A stretch of DNA of 64,000 nucleotides from Pseudomonas fluorescens (GCF_001623525.1 NZ_CP015225.1:1488001-1552000); one strand, 5' to 3'. Counted from the stretch's first letter, positions 8,196 to 19,534 are shown. Program-made: numbers and translations. Notes: generated from the letters alone by a model not told the origin.

Positions 8196-9671
8196 TTACT
8201 CATCCGTCTCTAGCTGCCCATCCCAACCACCCCCCAATGCCGCAATCAACTGCACGCTGGCGATCAACCGGCTCTGTTGCAGGCTCAGCACGCTGCGTTC
8301 GTTGCTCAGGGCGGTAGCCTGGACGGTCACCACATCGAGGTAGGCAATCAACCCGGCCCTGTACTGGTTCTGCGTCAAGCGCAGGGATTCGCGGGCGGCG
8401 TCGAGGGCTTCCTGGCGCACGCGGGCTTCGTCTTCCAGCACTTTGAGCTGGATCATGTAATTTTCCACCTCGCGCAAGCCGTCGAGCACGGTCTGGCGAT
8501 AGGTGGCGACGGTCTGATCGTAGGCCGCGACAGTACGGTCGACCTCTGCCGAACGCTGGCCGCCATCGAACAGCGTCATCGCCAGTTGTGGCCCTACCGA
8601 CCAGAACCGGTTCGGCACGCTCACCCAGTTGTCGTAGGTACTGCTGCTGTAGCCGCCACTGAGGCTCAGGGTCAGGTCCGGGTAATACGCGGCCTTGGCG
8701 ACCCCGATGTTGGCGTTGGCGGCCATCACCGAACGTTCCGCCGAGGCGATATCCGGCCGGCGTTCGAGCAGTTGCGACGGCAGGGCCACCGGGATCTGCG
8801 GCAGCGACGGAATGTCCTGGGTCTCGGCCAGGTTGAACTCGGCCGGCGGCAGGCCGACCAGTACGGCAATGGCGTTTTCAAACTGGGCCCGTTGCCAGAT
8901 CAGGTCGATCAGGTCGCCCTGGGTGGTCTTGAGCTGGTTTTGCGCCTGAGCCACCGCGTCCTTGCCGGACACCCCGGCGCGGTACTGGTTTTCGGTCATT
9001 TTCAGGGAGCGCTGATAGTTGTCGACGGTGGTCTGCAACAGGCGCTTCTGTTCATCGATCACCCGCAACTGCAGGTAGTTCTGTACCAGTTCCGATTGCT
9101 GGCTCAGGCGCATCGCCGTCAGGTCGGCAAAACTGGCTTGGGCGCTTGCCTCGTCGGCTTCCAGGGTGCGGCGCAACTTGCCCCATACGTCCGCCTCCCA
9201 ACTGACGCCGGCCTGGGCGCTATAGGTGTCGCGAATGCCGCTGGACGAACTGCTCAGGCTCGAACTGCTGCTACCCGTGCCCTGACTGGAGCGGGTCTTG
9301 CCGACGGTCAGGTCCACGGTGGGGAAAAATGCGCCACGGGCGTTGCGCACCAGCGCCCGGGCCTGCCGGTATTGGGCGTCGGCCTGGGCCACGGTCTGGT
9401 TGGACGCATTGAGCTGGTCTACCAGAGCATTGAGTTGCACATCGCCATACAGCTCCCACCAGGCGCCCCTGGCCATCGCATCGCTGGGGTTGGCCTGGCG
9501 CCAACCCTGGGCCTCCTTGTATTGCACCGGCTCGGCAGCCTGGGGACGTTGATAATCCGGGCCGACGGCGCAGGCACTGAGCATCGCCACGCACAGCACC
9601 AGGCTCAGCACCCGCGAACCACGGGCGGTGGCCAGCGTTGCGGCAAGATTGAAAGGCGAACGGTCGGTCAT
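8196..9671 (-). CDS. opmB: Outer-membrane efflux lipoprotein OpmB (OprM/NodT family)
   Basis: A 491-residue protein with a lipoprotein signal (VLSLVLCVAMLSAC; lipobox Cys about residue 34) followed by PDYQRP, the typical OprM-family mature start. Two outer-membrane efflux protein repeats follow, rich in long helices. It forms the TolC-like duct for the MuxABC pump. The start overlaps the muxC stop by four bases (ATGA), so translation is coupled. A Ser-rich stretch near residues 140-150 is an unusual low-complexity patch. The order matches P. aeruginosa muxABC-opmB. Confidence 0.92.
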   Translation of the reverse strand: MTDRSPFNLAATLATARGSRVLSLVLCVAMLSACAVGPDYQRPQAAEPVQYKEAQGWRQANPSDAMARGAWWELYGDVQLNALVDQLNASNQTVAQADAQYRQARALVRNARGAFFPTVDLTVGKTRSSQGTGSSSSSLSSSSSGIRDTYSAQAGVSWEADVWGKLRRTLEADEASAQASFADLTAMRLSQQSELVQNYLQLRVIDEQKRLLQTTVDNYQRSLKMTENQYRAGVSGKDAVAQAQNQLKTTQGDLIDLIWQRAQFENAIAVLVGLPPAEFNLAETQDIPSLPQIPVALPSQLLERRPDIASAERSVMAANANIGVAKAAYYPDLTLSLSGGYSSSTYDNWVSVPNRFWSVGPQLAMTLFDGGQRSAEVDRTVAAYDQTVATYRQTVLDGLREVENYMIQLKVLEDEARVRQEALDAARESLRLTQNQYRAGLIAYLDVVTVQATALSNERSVLSLQQSRLIASVQLIAALGGGWDGQLETDE

Positions 9672-12600
9672 AGCGGAGTTTCCAGGGCAGCATCAGTGCG
9701 CACACCGCGCCAGCGATTGAAGCGATGGCGCAGCTTGTCGAGATAAAGGTAAACCACCGGGGTGGTGTAGAGCGTCAGTACCTGGCTGAACACCAACCCA
9801 CCGATGATGGTCAGGCCCAATGGCTGGCGCATTTCCGAGCCTTCGGCGGCGCCGAGCAACAGAGGCAAGGCACCCAGGATCGCCGCCAGCGTGGTCATCA
9901 AGATCGGCCGCAACCGCAGCAGGCAAGCGCTGCGGATCGACTCCAGTGGCGTCTGCCCGGCACGTTCGAGTTGCAGCGCCAGATCGATCATCAGGATGGC
10001 GTTTTTCTTCACCACGCCGATCAGCAGGAACAGCCCCAACAGCGAGATCAGGCTGAACTCGCCACCCAGCGCGTAGATCGACAGTAACGCGCCGACCCCG
10101 GCCGATGGCAACGTAGACAGGATGGTCAACGGATGGATGTAGCTTTCATAGAGCACACCCAACACCAGGTACACCGCCAGCAACGCCCCGAGGATCATGA
10201 ACGGTTGGCTTTTCTGGGTGGCGGCGAACGCATCGGCGGTGCCGGCCATTTTCACGATGACATCCTCGGGCAACCCGAGCTTGGCAAGTGCCCGTTCGAT
10301 GGCCGCGGTGCCCTGCTCCACCGTGACACCTTCGGCCATGTCGAAGGAGATGCCCTCGGACGCGAACTGACCTTCATGGCTGACCCGATCGTCCTCCAGG
10401 CTGTTCTCGTAGTGGGCAATGGCCGACAGCGGTACGCGCGCGCCATCGGCGGTGATCACCTGGACCTGCTCGAGGGTACTCGGATCCTGGGCATACTTGG
10501 GATTGACCTCCATCACTACCTGGTACTGGTTGAGGCTGTCGTAGATGGTCGAGATCTGCCGCTGGCTGTAGGCGTTGTTGAGCACCGCGGTGACCATGTC
10601 CATGTCGATGCCCAGGCGCTTGGCCTGGTCGCGGTCCACCACCAGCGTCACCTGCTGCGCCCCGCCGCCGTCACGAGCGTCGATGGCGGTCAGCTCCGGC
10701 AAGGCCCTGAAGGCCGCCACGACCTTGGGGTACCACGCGCGCAGCGACGCCAGGTCGGCGCTTTGCAGGATGTAGGAATACTGCGAGGTGGTCTGCTCGC
10801 GACCGCCACCGAACTGCAGGTCCTGGTCGGCCATCAACATCAACTGAGCGCCGGGGACCTTGGGCATTTCTTTACGAAGGCGCTCGATGACCTTTTGTGC
10901 AGAAATATTACGCTCCTTGATCGGCTTGAGGCGCACCAGCATGAAGGCGTTGTTGGTGCCGTTGTTGCCACCGATGAAACCGGCGACGCTTTGCACCGCC
11001 TCGTCCTTGAGTACGGCGCGGCGGAAGATTTCCATCTTCGGCTGCATCACGTTGAACGACAGCCCGTCATCGCCACGCACGAAACCGATCAACTGGCCGG
11101 TGTCCTGCTGCGGCATGAAGGTTTTCGGCACCACCACATACAACGCGACGTTCACGCCAATGGTCACCAGCAGGCTCAACAAGGTCAGGCGCCGATGGCG
11201 CAGCACCCAGTCTAGGCTGGTGGCGTAACCACGGACCATCCGCTCATTGAGCCGCAGGCTCCAGCGCTGCAAGCGATTCTCCTGCCCCGGCACGTGAGGC
11301 TTGAGCCAGCGGGCGCAGAGCATCGGTGTGAGGGTCAGCGAGACCACCAGCGAGACCACGATGGACGCCGCCAGGGTGATGGAAAACTCACGGAACAGGC
11401 TCTCGATGATCCCGCCCATGAACAGGATCGACAGGAACACCGCCACCAGCGAGACGTTCATCGACAGCAAGGTGAAACCCACCTCTTCGGCCCCCCTGTA
11501 TGCCGCCGTCATTGGGGGAACACCTTCGTCGATATGCCGGGAAATGTTCTCCAGCACCACGATGGCATCGTCCACCACCAACCCGGTCGCGAGGATCAAC
11601 GCCATCAAGGACAGGTTGTTCAGGGAGAAACCGTACAGGTACATCACCGCAAACGTACCCACCAGCGACACCGGAACCGCCAGCGTCGGGATCAACGAGG
11701 CGCGGAAGTTGCCGAGGAACAGGAACACCACCAGCACCACCAGGGCCACGGCGATCAGCAAGGTCATTTCCGCTTCATGCAGGGTGGCCTTGATCACCGG
11801 CGAGCGGTCCATCGCCAGGTTCAGCTTGACGCTGGCCGGCAGCACGGCCTGTAACGCCGGCAGTTGCGCCTTGATTTCGTTGACCGTCTCGATGATGTTG
11901 GCCCCGGCCTGGCGGTTGATCACCAGCAACACGGCCGCATCGTTGTTGAAAAAACCGCTGTTGTAGCGATCCTCGACGCTGTCGGTGACTTTCGCCACGT
12001 CCTTGAGTCGCAGTACCGAGCCATCCTGATAACGGATGATCAGCGTTTCGTAGTCCTTGGCCTTCTCCAGTTGATCGTTGGCCTGGACCTGCCACATGCG
12101 CCGATCGTCCTCCACCGAGCCCTTGGGCCGGCGCACGTTGCTATCGGCAACGGCAGTGCGCACATCATCGAGGGCCACGCCGTACTGGTTGAGCAGATGC
12201 GGCTCGAGTTCGATGCGCACCGCCGGCAACGAGCTGCCGCCGATCTGTACCTCGCCGACGCCCGATACCTGGGACAGGCTCTGGGACAGGATGGTCGAAG
12301 CCAGGTCGTAGAGCTGGCCTTTTTTCAACACATCCGAGGTCAGCGACAGCACCATGATCGGCGCCTGGGACGGGTTGACCTTCTTATAGGTCGGCATACT
12401 GCGCATGCCGCTGGGCAACAGGTTGCGCGACGCATTGATGGCCGCCTGCACTTCCCGGGCGGCACCGTTGATGTCACGGTCCAGGTCGAATTGCAGAATG
12501 ACGCGGGTAGAACCCTGGCTGGAACGGCTGCTCATGGTGTTGACCCCGGCGATGGCGCCGAAGGAACGCTCCAGGGGCGTAGCCACCGTCGAAGCCATCA

Positions 12601-12772
12601 CCTCGGGGCTGGCCCCTGGCAAGTTGGCCTGGACCACGATCACCGGGAAATCCATCTGTGGCAGCGGTGAAACCGGCAACAGCCCGAAGCACACGCCGCC
12701 GAGCAACGTGATGGCGAAGCTCAGGAGCATGGTCGCGACGGGGCGGCGGATGAAGGGGCCGGAGAGATTCAT
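9668..12772 (-). CDS. muxC: RND multidrug efflux transporter MuxC
   Basis: A 1034-residue inner-membrane RND transporter with the canonical start MNLSGPFIRRPVATMLL, the periplasmic porter segment LPGASPEVMASTVATPLER, and membrane segment 4 GLVVDDAIVVLENISRH with the proton-relay Asp pair. It is closest in style to MdtC/MuxC, the second transporter of the heteromeric MuxB-MuxC pair, driven by proton influx. GGAG precedes the ATG by 9 bases. Unlike the other junctions in this operon, a 190-bp gap holding a REPIN and a 15-bp tandem repeat separates it from muxB. Confidence 0.94.
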   Translation of the reverse strand: MNLSGPFIRRPVATMLLSFAITLLGGVCFGLLPVSPLPQMDFPVIVVQANLPGASPEVMASTVATPLERSFGAIAGVNTMSSRSSQGSTRVILQFDLDRDINGAAREVQAAINASRNLLPSGMRSMPTYKKVNPSQAPIMVLSLTSDVLKKGQLYDLASTILSQSLSQVSGVGEVQIGGSSLPAVRIELEPHLLNQYGVALDDVRTAVADSNVRRPKGSVEDDRRMWQVQANDQLEKAKDYETLIIRYQDGSVLRLKDVAKVTDSVEDRYNSGFFNNDAAVLLVINRQAGANIIETVNEIKAQLPALQAVLPASVKLNLAMDRSPVIKATLHEAEMTLLIAVALVVLVVFLFLGNFRASLIPTLAVPVSLVGTFAVMYLYGFSLNNLSLMALILATGLVVDDAIVVLENISRHIDEGVPPMTAAYRGAEEVGFTLLSMNVSLVAVFLSILFMGGIIESLFREFSITLAASIVVSLVVSLTLTPMLCARWLKPHVPGQENRLQRWSLRLNERMVRGYATSLDWVLRHRRLTLLSLLVTIGVNVALYVVVPKTFMPQQDTGQLIGFVRGDDGLSFNVMQPKMEIFRRAVLKDEAVQSVAGFIGGNNGTNNAFMLVRLKPIKERNISAQKVIERLRKEMPKVPGAQLMLMADQDLQFGGGREQTTSQYSYILQSADLASLRAWYPKVVAAFRALPELTAIDARDGGGAQQVTLVVDRDQAKRLGIDMDMVTAVLNNAYSQRQISTIYDSLNQYQVVMEVNPKYAQDPSTLEQVQVITADGARVPLSAIAHYENSLEDDRVSHEGQFASEGISFDMAEGVTVEQGTAAIERALAKLGLPEDVIVKMAGTADAFAATQKSQPFMILGALLAVYLVLGVLYESYIHPLTILSTLPSAGVGALLSIYALGGEFSLISLLGLFLLIGVVKKNAILMIDLALQLERAGQTPLESIRSACLLRLRPILMTTLAAILGALPLLLGAAEGSEMRQPLGLTIIGGLVFSQVLTLYTTPVVYLYLDKLRHRFNRWRGVRTDAALETPL

Positions 12773-12810
12773 GGGTGAGCGCTCCAGCCATCAGGCGTCA
12801 TGCAGCACAC

Positions 12811-12850
12811 ACTTTTGTGGCAGGCACTTTTGTGGCAGGCACTTTTGTGG
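12811..12850. repeat. 15-bp tandem repeat running into a REPIN
   Basis: Two full copies of ACTTTTGTGGCAGGC (12811-12825 and 12826-12840) and a third partial copy whose GTGGC is the start of the REP unit. It looks like local duplication of the REP edge by replication slippage. Confidence 0.9.
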
Positions 12851-12934
12851 CGAGGGAGCTTGCTCCCGCTGGGCTGCGCAGCAGACCTTTTTGTGAGTGC
12901 TGCGCACTCAAGCGGGAGCAAGCTCCCTCGCCAC
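12847..12934. repeat. REPIN, family A (copy 2), inside mux operon
   Basis: An 88-bp compact element between muxB and muxC. It is transcribed with the operon and could form a long hairpin in the mRNA, affecting decay or the MuxB:MuxC ratio. Confidence 0.92.
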
Positions 12935-12962
12935 AGGGTGTACGTCCGGCCCACGCTAAGCG

Positions 12963-15900
12963 TCATGCCCGCACCTCTTTCCCTTCTGGCTTGGCGAAGC
13001 GGCGTCCGAGGCGATCGAAATACAGGTAGATCACTGGCGTGGTGAACAACGTCAATACCTGGCTCACCAACAACCCACCCACCATCACCAAGCCCAGGGG
13101 TTGGCGCAGTTCAGCGCCGGAACCGGTGGCGAACATCAGAGGTATTGCGCCGAACAAGGCCGCCAGGGTGGTCATCAGGATCGGGCGGAAGCGCAGTAAT
13201 GCAGCCTGATAGATCGCCGTCTGCGGGTCGACACCTTGGTTGCGTTCGGCGTCGAGGGCGAAGTCGATCATCATGATCGCGTTTTTCTTGACGATGCCGA
13301 TCAGCAGGATGATGCCAATGATCGCGATCATGCCCAGGTCATTGCCGCTGAGGATCAAGGCCAGCAAGGCGCCGATGGCCGCCGAGGGCAAGGTGGAAAG
13401 GATGGTGATCGGGTGGATGTAGCTTTCGTACAACACGCCCAGCACTATATACATGGTCACCACCGCTGCCAGGATCAGCAGCAAGGTACTCGACAGCGAC
13501 GCCTGAAATGCTTGGGCTGCGCCCTGGAACTCGGTCTGCACGCCCACCGGCATGCCGATGTCCCGCTGGACCTTTTCGATCACGTCCACCGCATGCCCCA
13601 GGGCCACGCCCGGCGCAAGGTTGAACGACATCATCACCGCCGGAAACTGGCCAATGTGGGCAATCGCCAGTTGCGCCTGGCGTTCTTCGACCCGAGCCAG
13701 GCTCGACAGCCGTACCTGCCCACCGTCGGTGGTCTTGACGTGAATCTGGTCCAGCGCCTGGGGCCCGATCCGTTCCCCGGCCTGGGCCTGCAACACCACC
13801 CGGTACTGGCTGGCCTGGGTGTAGATGGTGGAAATCTGCCGCTGGCCGAAGGCGTCATAGAGCGCATCGGTGATGTTCGACACGGAGACGCCCAGGCGTG
13901 AGGCGGCGTCGCGGTCGATCACCAGGAAGACCTGCAAACCCTTGTCCTGCAGGTCGCTGGCCACATCGGTCAGCTCCGCCTGTTGGGCCAGGGCTTCGAC
14001 CAGGCGCCCGCTCCAGAGGCTGAGCAATTCGGCGTCCGGCGACGATAAGCTGAATTGGTACTGGGTCCGGCTGACCCGGTCTTCGATGGTCAGGTCCTGC
14101 ACTGGCTGCATGAACAGGCGAATGCCCACCAGCCGATCCAATTGCGGCTGCAAGCGGGCAATGATCTCGGTGGCACTGTCATCCCGTTCACTGTGGGGCT
14201 TGAGGTTGATCAGCAGGCGACCGCTGTTGAGCGTGGCGTTGTCGCCGTCCACACCGATGTAGGATGACAGACTCTCCACCGCCGGGTCCGCCAGGATCAC
14301 TTTCGCCAGTTGCTGCTGCCGCTCGCTCATGGCGGCAAAGGAGATCGATTGCGGTGCCTCGGAAATGCCTTGGATCACCCCGGTGTCCTGCACCGGAAAG
14401 AACCCCTTGGGCACGGCCAGGTACAGCACCACCGTCAGTACCAGGCTACCCACCGCCACCAGCAGGGTCAGCGGCTGGTGCCTGAGCACCCACTGCAATT
14501 TGCGCCCATAGGCGGCGATCAGCCAGTCGATCCAGGCGCCGCTGGCGCGGTAGAAGCGGCCCTGTTCCTCTTCCTTGGGCTCGCGCTTGAGCAAGCGGGC
14601 ACACATCATCGGCGTCAGGGTCAGGGAGACCACCAGGGAAATCAGGATCGCCACCGCCAGGGTGATGGCGAACTCGCGAAACAAGCGTCCGACCACGTCG
14701 GCCATGAACAGCAGCGGGATCAACACGGCGATCAGCGACAGCGTCAGGGAAATCAGCGTGAAGCCGATCTGCTTCGCGCCCTTGAGCGCGGCCTGCAGCG
14801 GGCTGTCGCCCTCCTCGATGAAACGCGCGATGTTCTCCAGCATGACGATGGCATCGTCCACCACGAAACCGGTGGCGATGGTCAGGGCCATCAAGGTCAG
14901 GTTATTGACGGAAAAACCGGCCAGGTACATCACGCCGAAGGTGCCGATCAACGACAACGGCACGGCCACCGACGGAATGATCGTAGCGCTGACGCGACGC
15001 AGGAACAGGAAGGTCACCATGACCACCAAGGCGATGGCGATCAGTAATTCATGCTGCACGTCGGTGACCGAAGCTCGGATGGTCTGGGTGCGGTCGGTCA
15101 GAACGGTGACATCCAGGCCGGCCGGCAAGTTGTCGGTGATGCTCGGCAGCAGGGCCTTGATCCGGTCCACCACTTCGATGACGTTGGCCCCCGGCTGGCG
15201 CTGGATGTTCAGCAGCACGGCCTGGTTTTCATTGGCCCAGGCGGCAAGGCGTTCGTTTTCGGCACCGTCGACGATCTGTGCCACGTCCTTGAGCCGCAAC
15301 GGCGCGCCATTGGCGTAGGCCAGGATCAGCTCGGCGTAGTCCTTGGGCGAGGTCAACTGGTCGTTGGCGTCGAGCATCGAGACCCGGGTCGGGCCATCGA
15401 AATTGCCCTTGGGCTGGTTGACGTTGGAGGCACCGATCAGCGTACGCACATCCGCCAGGTTCATGCCGTTGGCCGCCAGGGCCTCGGGGTTGACCTTGAT
15501 CCGCACGGCCTGGCGTTGGCCGCCGGCGATGGTGACCATGCCGACGCCGCTGATCTGGGCGATTTTCTGCGCCATGCGGGTGTCCACCAAGTCGTTGAGC
15601 TTGGGCAGCAGCATGGTCTTGGAGGTGATCGCCAAGGTCAGCACCGGGGTGTCGGCCGGGTTGACCTTGTTGTACACCGGCGGTGCCGGCAGGTCCTTGG
15701 GCAGCAGGTTGGTGGCCGCGTTGATCGCCGCCTGCACCTGCTGCTCGGCGACGTCCATGTTGATGTCGAGGTTGAAGCGCAGGGTAATCACCGACGCACC
15801 ACCGGAACTGGTGGAGGCCATCTGCGTCAGCCCCGGCATCTGCCCGAACTGGCGCTCCAGGGGCGCGGTCACCGCGCTGGTCATCACATCGGGACTGGCG

Positions 15901-16058
15901 CCCGGGTACAGGGTCATCACACGGATGGTCGGGTAATCGACCTGGGGCAAGGCCGACACCGGTAGCAGCCGATAGGCGATCAGGCCGGCCAGGATGATCG
16001 CCAGCATGCTCAGGGTGGTGGCGACCGGGCGAAGGATGAACAGCCGCGAGAGATTCAT
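12963..16058 (-). CDS. muxB: RND multidrug efflux transporter MuxB
   Basis: A 1031-residue RND transporter ([19 protein letters not shown]; porter motif [22 protein letters not shown]4 [17 protein letters not shown] with the two Asp of the proton relay). It resembles MdtB/MuxB and pairs with MuxC. Its ATG overlaps the muxA stop by four bases. The last residues (KPEGKEVRA) are followed after 28 bp by the intra-operon REPIN. Confidence 0.94.
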   Translation of the reverse strand: MNLSRLFILRPVATTLSMLAIILAGLIAYRLLPVSALPQVDYPTIRVMTLYPGASPDVMTSAVTAPLERQFGQMPGLTQMASTSSGGASVITLRFNLDINMDVAEQQVQAAINAATNLLPKDLPAPPVYNKVNPADTPVLTLAITSKTMLLPKLNDLVDTRMAQKIAQISGVGMVTIAGGQRQAVRIKVNPEALAANGMNLADVRTLIGASNVNQPKGNFDGPTRVSMLDANDQLTSPKDYAELILAYANGAPLRLKDVAQIVDGAENERLAAWANENQAVLLNIQRQPGANVIEVVDRIKALLPSITDNLPAGLDVTVLTDRTQTIRASVTDVQHELLIAIALVVMVTFLFLRRVSATIIPSVAVPLSLIGTFGVMYLAGFSVNNLTLMALTIATGFVVDDAIVMLENIARFIEEGDSPLQAALKGAKQIGFTLISLTLSLIAVLIPLLFMADVVGRLFREFAITLAVAILISLVVSLTLTPMMCARLLKREPKEEEQGRFYRASGAWIDWLIAAYGRKLQWVLRHQPLTLLVAVGSLVLTVVLYLAVPKGFFPVQDTGVIQGISEAPQSISFAAMSERQQQLAKVILADPAVESLSSYIGVDGDNATLNSGRLLINLKPHSERDDSATEIIARLQPQLDRLVGIRLFMQPVQDLTIEDRVSRTQYQFSLSSPDAELLSLWSGRLVEALAQQAELTDVASDLQDKGLQVFLVIDRDAASRLGVSVSNITDALYDAFGQRQISTIYTQASQYRVVLQAQAGERIGPQALDQIHVKTTDGGQVRLSSLARVEERQAQLAIAHIGQFPAVMMSFNLAPGVALGHAVDVIEKVQRDIGMPVGVQTEFQGAAQAFQASLSSTLLLILAAVVTMYIVLGVLYESYIHPITILSTLPSAAIGALLALILSGNDLGMIAIIGIILLIGIVKKNAIMMIDFALDAERNQGVDPQTAIYQAALLRFRPILMTTLAALFGAIPLMFATGSGAELRQPLGLVMVGGLLVSQVLTLFTTPVIYLYFDRLGRRFAKPEGKEVRA

Positions 16059-17371
16059 GCGCCGCCCTTTTTCGCCTTGTCGGCCGCAACTGGCTCTGCG
16101 GGCACCGCTGCGGACTTGCCCTGCAGGTGCTCGGTCGGCGTGGTGGGCACTTCCTGGCTGTCGCTGACCACTTCCACTTCACTGCCTTCCTTCAAGCGAT
16201 CGGTGCCTTCGAGCACCACCCGGTCACCGGCGGCCAGGCCTTCGGTGACCACAGTATTCGCACCGTCGCTGGCGCCGATCTTCAGCTTTTTGATGGTGAC
16301 CTTCTTGTCGCCCTCCAGGGCATAGACGAAGGTGCCATTGGTCCCGAACTGGATGGCCGCCGTCGGCGCCAGGGTCACGCCTTTGAGGGTGTCGGCCAGC
16401 AGGCGGACATTGACGAACTGGTTGGGAAACAGTGACTGGTCGCGGTTCTCGTAGCGGGCCTTGAACTTCAAGGTGCCAGTGGTGACATCGATCTGGTTGT
16501 CCAGGCTTTGCAGCACGCCGCTGGCCTGCAGCTTCACATCGCCCCGGTCCCAGGCCTCGACGGGCAGTTTCGCCCCGCTGCGATAACGGGCGAGCACCGT
16601 GTCGAGGTTGTTTTCCGGCAAGGTGAACACGACGCTGATGGGTTGGGTCTGGGTGATGACTGCCAGGGCCGTGGTGTCGTTGGCCGCCACCAGGTTGCCG
16701 ATATCCAGTTGCCGCAAACCGACCCGCCCGGAGATGGGCGCACGGATCTTGGTGAATTCGAGGTTGAGCTTGGCGTCGTTGACCGCCGCCTGGTTGGTCT
16801 TGACCGTGCCCTGGTACTGGCCCACCAGCGCCGCGGCGGTGTCGAGGGTTTGCTTGGCAATGCTGTCTTCGGCGTACAGGCCGCGATAGCGCTCAAAGTC
16901 TACCTGGGCATTTTTCAGTTGGGCCTGGTTCTGCAACAGCGTGCCTTCGGCCTGGAGCAAGGCGTTCTGGTACGGGCGTGGGTCGATCTCTGCCAGCAAG
17001 TCCCCAGCCTTGACCATTTGTCCCTCTTCGAAGGCGATCTTGACCAGTTCGCCCCCCACGCGGCTACGCACATTGATGGTGTTGAGGGCCGTGACCGTGC
17101 CCAGCGCCTTGAAGTACAGAGGGAAATCCCCGGTCACCGCCGGCGCCACCCGTACCGGAATCGGCCCCGTCGCCCCACCGAACCCTGGCCGCATGCCACC
17201 CGAGCGCCCCATGTGCCCCGCCGCGGCCTTATCCCCTGCCCCAGGCTTCTGCGCCGAGCCACTGGGCCAGAACTTCCAGGTCAGCGCCGCGACGACCAAT
17301 ACGATGAACAGGCCGAACAGCCAGCGACGGGAATTGCGGGAAACAGAGGATTGCATGGAGTGATCAACCAT
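16055..17371 (-). CDS. muxA: Periplasmic adaptor (membrane fusion) protein MuxA
   Basis: A 438-residue HlyD/AcrA-type adaptor. It has an N-terminal membrane anchor ([18 protein letters not shown]), a lipoyl/hairpin region ([40 protein letters not shown]), a beta-barrel and a membrane-proximal domain. It joins MuxBC to OpmB. Start choice is uncertain: ATG 17371 gives MVDHSMQSS, and an internal ATG six codons later is equally possible because neither has a clear ribosome site. It is the first gene of the operon; no local regulator is adjacent. Confidence 0.92.
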   Translation of the reverse strand: MVDHSMQSSVSRNSRRWLFGLFIVLVVAALTWKFWPSGSAQKPGAGDKAAAGHMGRSGGMRPGFGGATGPIPVRVAPAVTGDFPLYFKALGTVTALNTINVRSRVGGELVKIAFEEGQMVKAGDLLAEIDPRPYQNALLQAEGTLLQNQAQLKNAQVDFERYRGLYAEDSIAKQTLDTAAALVGQYQGTVKTNQAAVNDAKLNLEFTKIRAPISGRVGLRQLDIGNLVAANDTTALAVITQTQPISVVFTLPENNLDTVLARYRSGAKLPVEAWDRGDVKLQASGVLQSLDNQIDVTTGTLKFKARYENRDQSLFPNQFVNVRLLADTLKGVTLAPTAAIQFGTNGTFVYALEGDKKVTIKKLKIGASDGANTVVTEGLAAGDRVVLEGTDRLKEGSEVEVVSDSQEVPTTPTEHLQGKSAAVPAEPVAADKAKKGGA

Positions 17372-17495
17372 TGGACGCGTGGACTTCTTTTACGGGAGGC
17401 TGAACGATAAGCACTGGCGGGTGTTTAGCAAAGCGCCTTTACCGGCAATTTACGTTGGGCTTACCTGGCACATAGTCAGCTAACGCCTTGAAGCA

Positions 17496-17529
17496 CAAAA
17501 GAAAACGGCCTGGACAGGGCCAGGCCGTT
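17496..17529 (-). terminator. Terminator of tpx
   Basis: AACGGCCTGG and CCAGGCCGTT form a 10-bp stem around six bases, followed on the minus strand by TTTCTTTTG. It lies 19 bp after the tpx stop. Confidence 0.8.
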
Positions 17530-17548
17530 AACAATTGTAATAAATACC

Positions 17549-18049
17549 TTATTTCAGAACGGCCAGCGCAGCGTCGTAGTTCGGCTCTTCACCGATTTCC
17601 TTGACCAGCTCGCTGTGCAGCACGGTGTCGTTTTCGTCCAGCACCACCACGGCACGGGCGGTCAGGCCTTTCAGTGGGCCATCGGCGATCGCCACGCCGT
17701 AGTCCTGGATGAACTCGGTACCGCGCAGGGTCGACAGGTTCTGGACATTTTCCAGGCCTTCGGCGCCGCAGAAACGCGCCTGGGCGAACGGCAGATCGGC
17801 GGAGATGCAGAGCACCACAGTGTTGGTCAGGCCGTTGGCCTGGGCATTGAACTTGCGCACGGAGGTGGCGCAGGTCGGCGTGTCGACACTTGGGAAAATG
17901 TTCAGCACTTTACGCTTGCCGGCGAAGTCCTTCAGGGAAACGTCCGACAGATTGCCGGCAACCAGGGAAAAGGCTGGCGCCTTGCTACCGGCTTGTGGCA
18001 ACTGGCCGTTGACTTGGACCGGGTTGCCTTTGAGGGTGACTTGAGCCAT
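17549..18049 (-). CDS. tpx: Thiol peroxidase Tpx (atypical 2-Cys peroxiredoxin)
   Basis: A 166-residue protein of standard Tpx length. The peroxidatic Cys is in [14 protein letters not shown] (about residue 60), and the resolving Cys is in [11 protein letters not shown] (about residue 94). It reduces lipid and alkyl hydroperoxides using thioredoxin. An AAGGA box lies about 9 bases before the ATG. It appears monocistronic, with its own terminator downstream. Confidence 0.95.
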   Translation of the reverse strand: MAQVTLKGNPVQVNGQLPQAGSKAPAFSLVAGNLSDVSLKDFAGKRKVLNIFPSVDTPTCATSVRKFNAQANGLTNTVVLCISADLPFAQARFCGAEGLENVQNLSTLRGTEFIQDYGVAIADGPLKGLTARAVVVLDENDTVLHSELVKEIGEEPNYDAALAVLK

Positions 18050-18176
18050 GAACGGATTCCTTCTGACAGGTTTGAAAAAGGTGAAGGCCGGAGTTAACCA
18101 CGAAATGCTTGCGCGACCTATGGTTGGACATAAAAAGTCGTGGTTTGGACGCCGGCGCGTGAGGTTGCGGCGGTGG

Positions 18177-18848
18177 CTATTCAGCCTTGAATTTCAGAAA
18201 CGACTGATGCAAATCCGACGCCCAGCCATCGATGACCCCTTTGACGTCATCGGGCTTCATCACCTGGGACTCGTTGGACAACGGCTTGCCCGTGCCTTTG
18301 CGCACCACCTGGGCGACCACCGCGTTGTTGCCACCGTCGAGAAAAACCGCTTCGGTGCCCAGGGTGGTTTCCTGGTCGCGAATGCCGCTTGCCGTGCTCA
18401 CAGCGGCCGCCACCAGCGCAATCGGGATCACCTCATACGGTTTCAAGCCTTCGGTCTTGCTGCCGACAGCCGTGATGGCCGCCCGCATCACCAATACACC
18501 CGGCCCAGGCGCTGTCGCCAGGGGCAAGGATTTTCCTGCTTCCCGCTTGAGGGCCTGATCGTAATAAGCGGTGATACCCGACAGCGTCGCCTGAGGGATC
18601 TTCTCGGTCGGCTGCGGCTTGGGGTAAAGCTGTGTCGGCTCGATATAGAGACTGGTGTACTTGCCTGGGTCGATCTTCGGATCGACCCAACGCATCACCT
18701 CGGCCCCCGACGGCGACTTTTCTTCCTTGAGCCGACTGTAATCCCCCAGGAACCCGGAGTACTCATCCGGCTGTGTGACTTTGCTGGAGCAACCCGCCAA
18801 GGCGAGCGAGGCAATGCAAACAGTGCCGATCATCGACGAAAACTTCAT
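18177..18848 (-). CDS. DUF3313-like lipoprotein
   Basis: From ATG 18848 the product is 223 residues with a lipoprotein signal ([17 protein letters not shown]; lipobox LAGC). The mature start ([15 protein letters not shown]) and later YFDQ-like and WVDPKIDP segments fit DUF3313 envelope lipoproteins. Function is unknown. An AGGAG box 7 bases upstream supports this start over the longer upstream extension. It is alone on the minus strand, 92 bp downstream of the next gene. Confidence 0.82.
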   Translation of the reverse strand: MKFSSMIGTVCIASLALAGCSSKVTQPDEYSGFLGDYSRLKEEKSPSGAEVMRWVDPKIDPGKYTSLYIEPTQLYPKPQPTEKIPQATLSGITAYYDQALKREAGKSLPLATAPGPGVLVMRAAITAVGSKTEGLKPYEVIPIALVAAAVSTASGIRDQETTLGTEAVFLDGGNNAVVAQVVRKGTGKPLSNESQVMKPDDVKGVIDGWASDLHQSFLKFKAE

Positions 18849-18940
18849 GCTGTCACTCCTGTAAGCCACACGAGGCGGGGCCGGAACTACAGGTATAGCC
18901 AATGGACAGGTTTTTGCCTGCTCTGAAAAGAATGCGTGAT

Positions 18941-19435
18941 TCAGCCGCGCTCGCGCGGTATCAGGCTCTGCAACTGTTGTGCGAGGAAGTTGGCATCGAA
19001 GGCAAACGTGTCGGGGTCCTTCAACCCGTTGGTCCGGCGCCATTGCCATTGCACCGATGGAGGTTGGCAAACCAGGGAAATACTGCCGTGACGGGTCGCG
19101 GCCAGGCCAATGATCGACAATGAAATCAACCCACCTACGCCCATCACCTCCGGTACGAATTCCACCGGCCTACCGGTAATGGTCAAGGTCAGTTTTTCAG
19201 TCTTGAAACCGGACGTCTCTACCGGCTCACTCGGCCCGTGCGCCACATACGTCTCACGGCTCAGTTCCAGCAGACCGAGCGCCATGACAGGCGCCAGCCA
19301 TTGCTCGATTTGCCCATACAACGCCTTGATCTGCTCTGCCCAAACCGTCGACTGGGCCTGGTGCAATTGTTTCTTGTGCGCTTCGCTGTCGGCGTAGTGA
19401 CGAAGCATCTCGCCCAATTGCTGTACATCGTCCAT
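18941..19435 (-). CDS. Unknown cytoplasmic protein, 164 aa
   Basis: I do not recognise this protein. The first 60 residues are helical and charged (MDDVQQLGEMLRHYADSEAH, then HQAQSTVWAEQIKALYG). The middle (VMGVGGLISLSIIGLA) is hydrophobic but too short to be a confident membrane segment. The end is Gln/Leu-rich. A GAGG box lies 8 bases before the ATG. The gene stands alone between the lipoprotein and the acetyltransferase, all on the minus strand. Confidence 0.7.
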   Translation of the reverse strand: MDDVQQLGEMLRHYADSEAHKKQLHQAQSTVWAEQIKALYGQIEQWLAPVMALGLLELSRETYVAHGPSEPVETSGFKTEKLTLTITGRPVEFVPEVMGVGGLISLSIIGLAATRHGSISLVCQPPSVQWQWRRTNGLKDPDTFAFDANFLAQQLQSLIPRERG

Positions 19436-19534
19436 GGGCCGGTCCTCGATTAAGGGAGTACTGCGAAGAGCGATGATGACAGGTTCAAGACGTTGGCGTA
19501 CGTAAAAGCCCTCTTTGCCTGCGAGCTGGGCCTT

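Noticed and set aside
8277..9746. Long open frame on the plus strand opposite opmB
   Set aside because: It is the antisense shadow of opmB in high-G+C DNA; the minus-strand frame has a lipobox and efflux domains and fits the operon.
18849..19070. Long N-terminal extension of the DUF3313-like protein
   Set aside because: It lacks a ribosome site and would bury the lipoprotein signal; the ATG at 18848 has an AGGAG box and a proper signal peptide.
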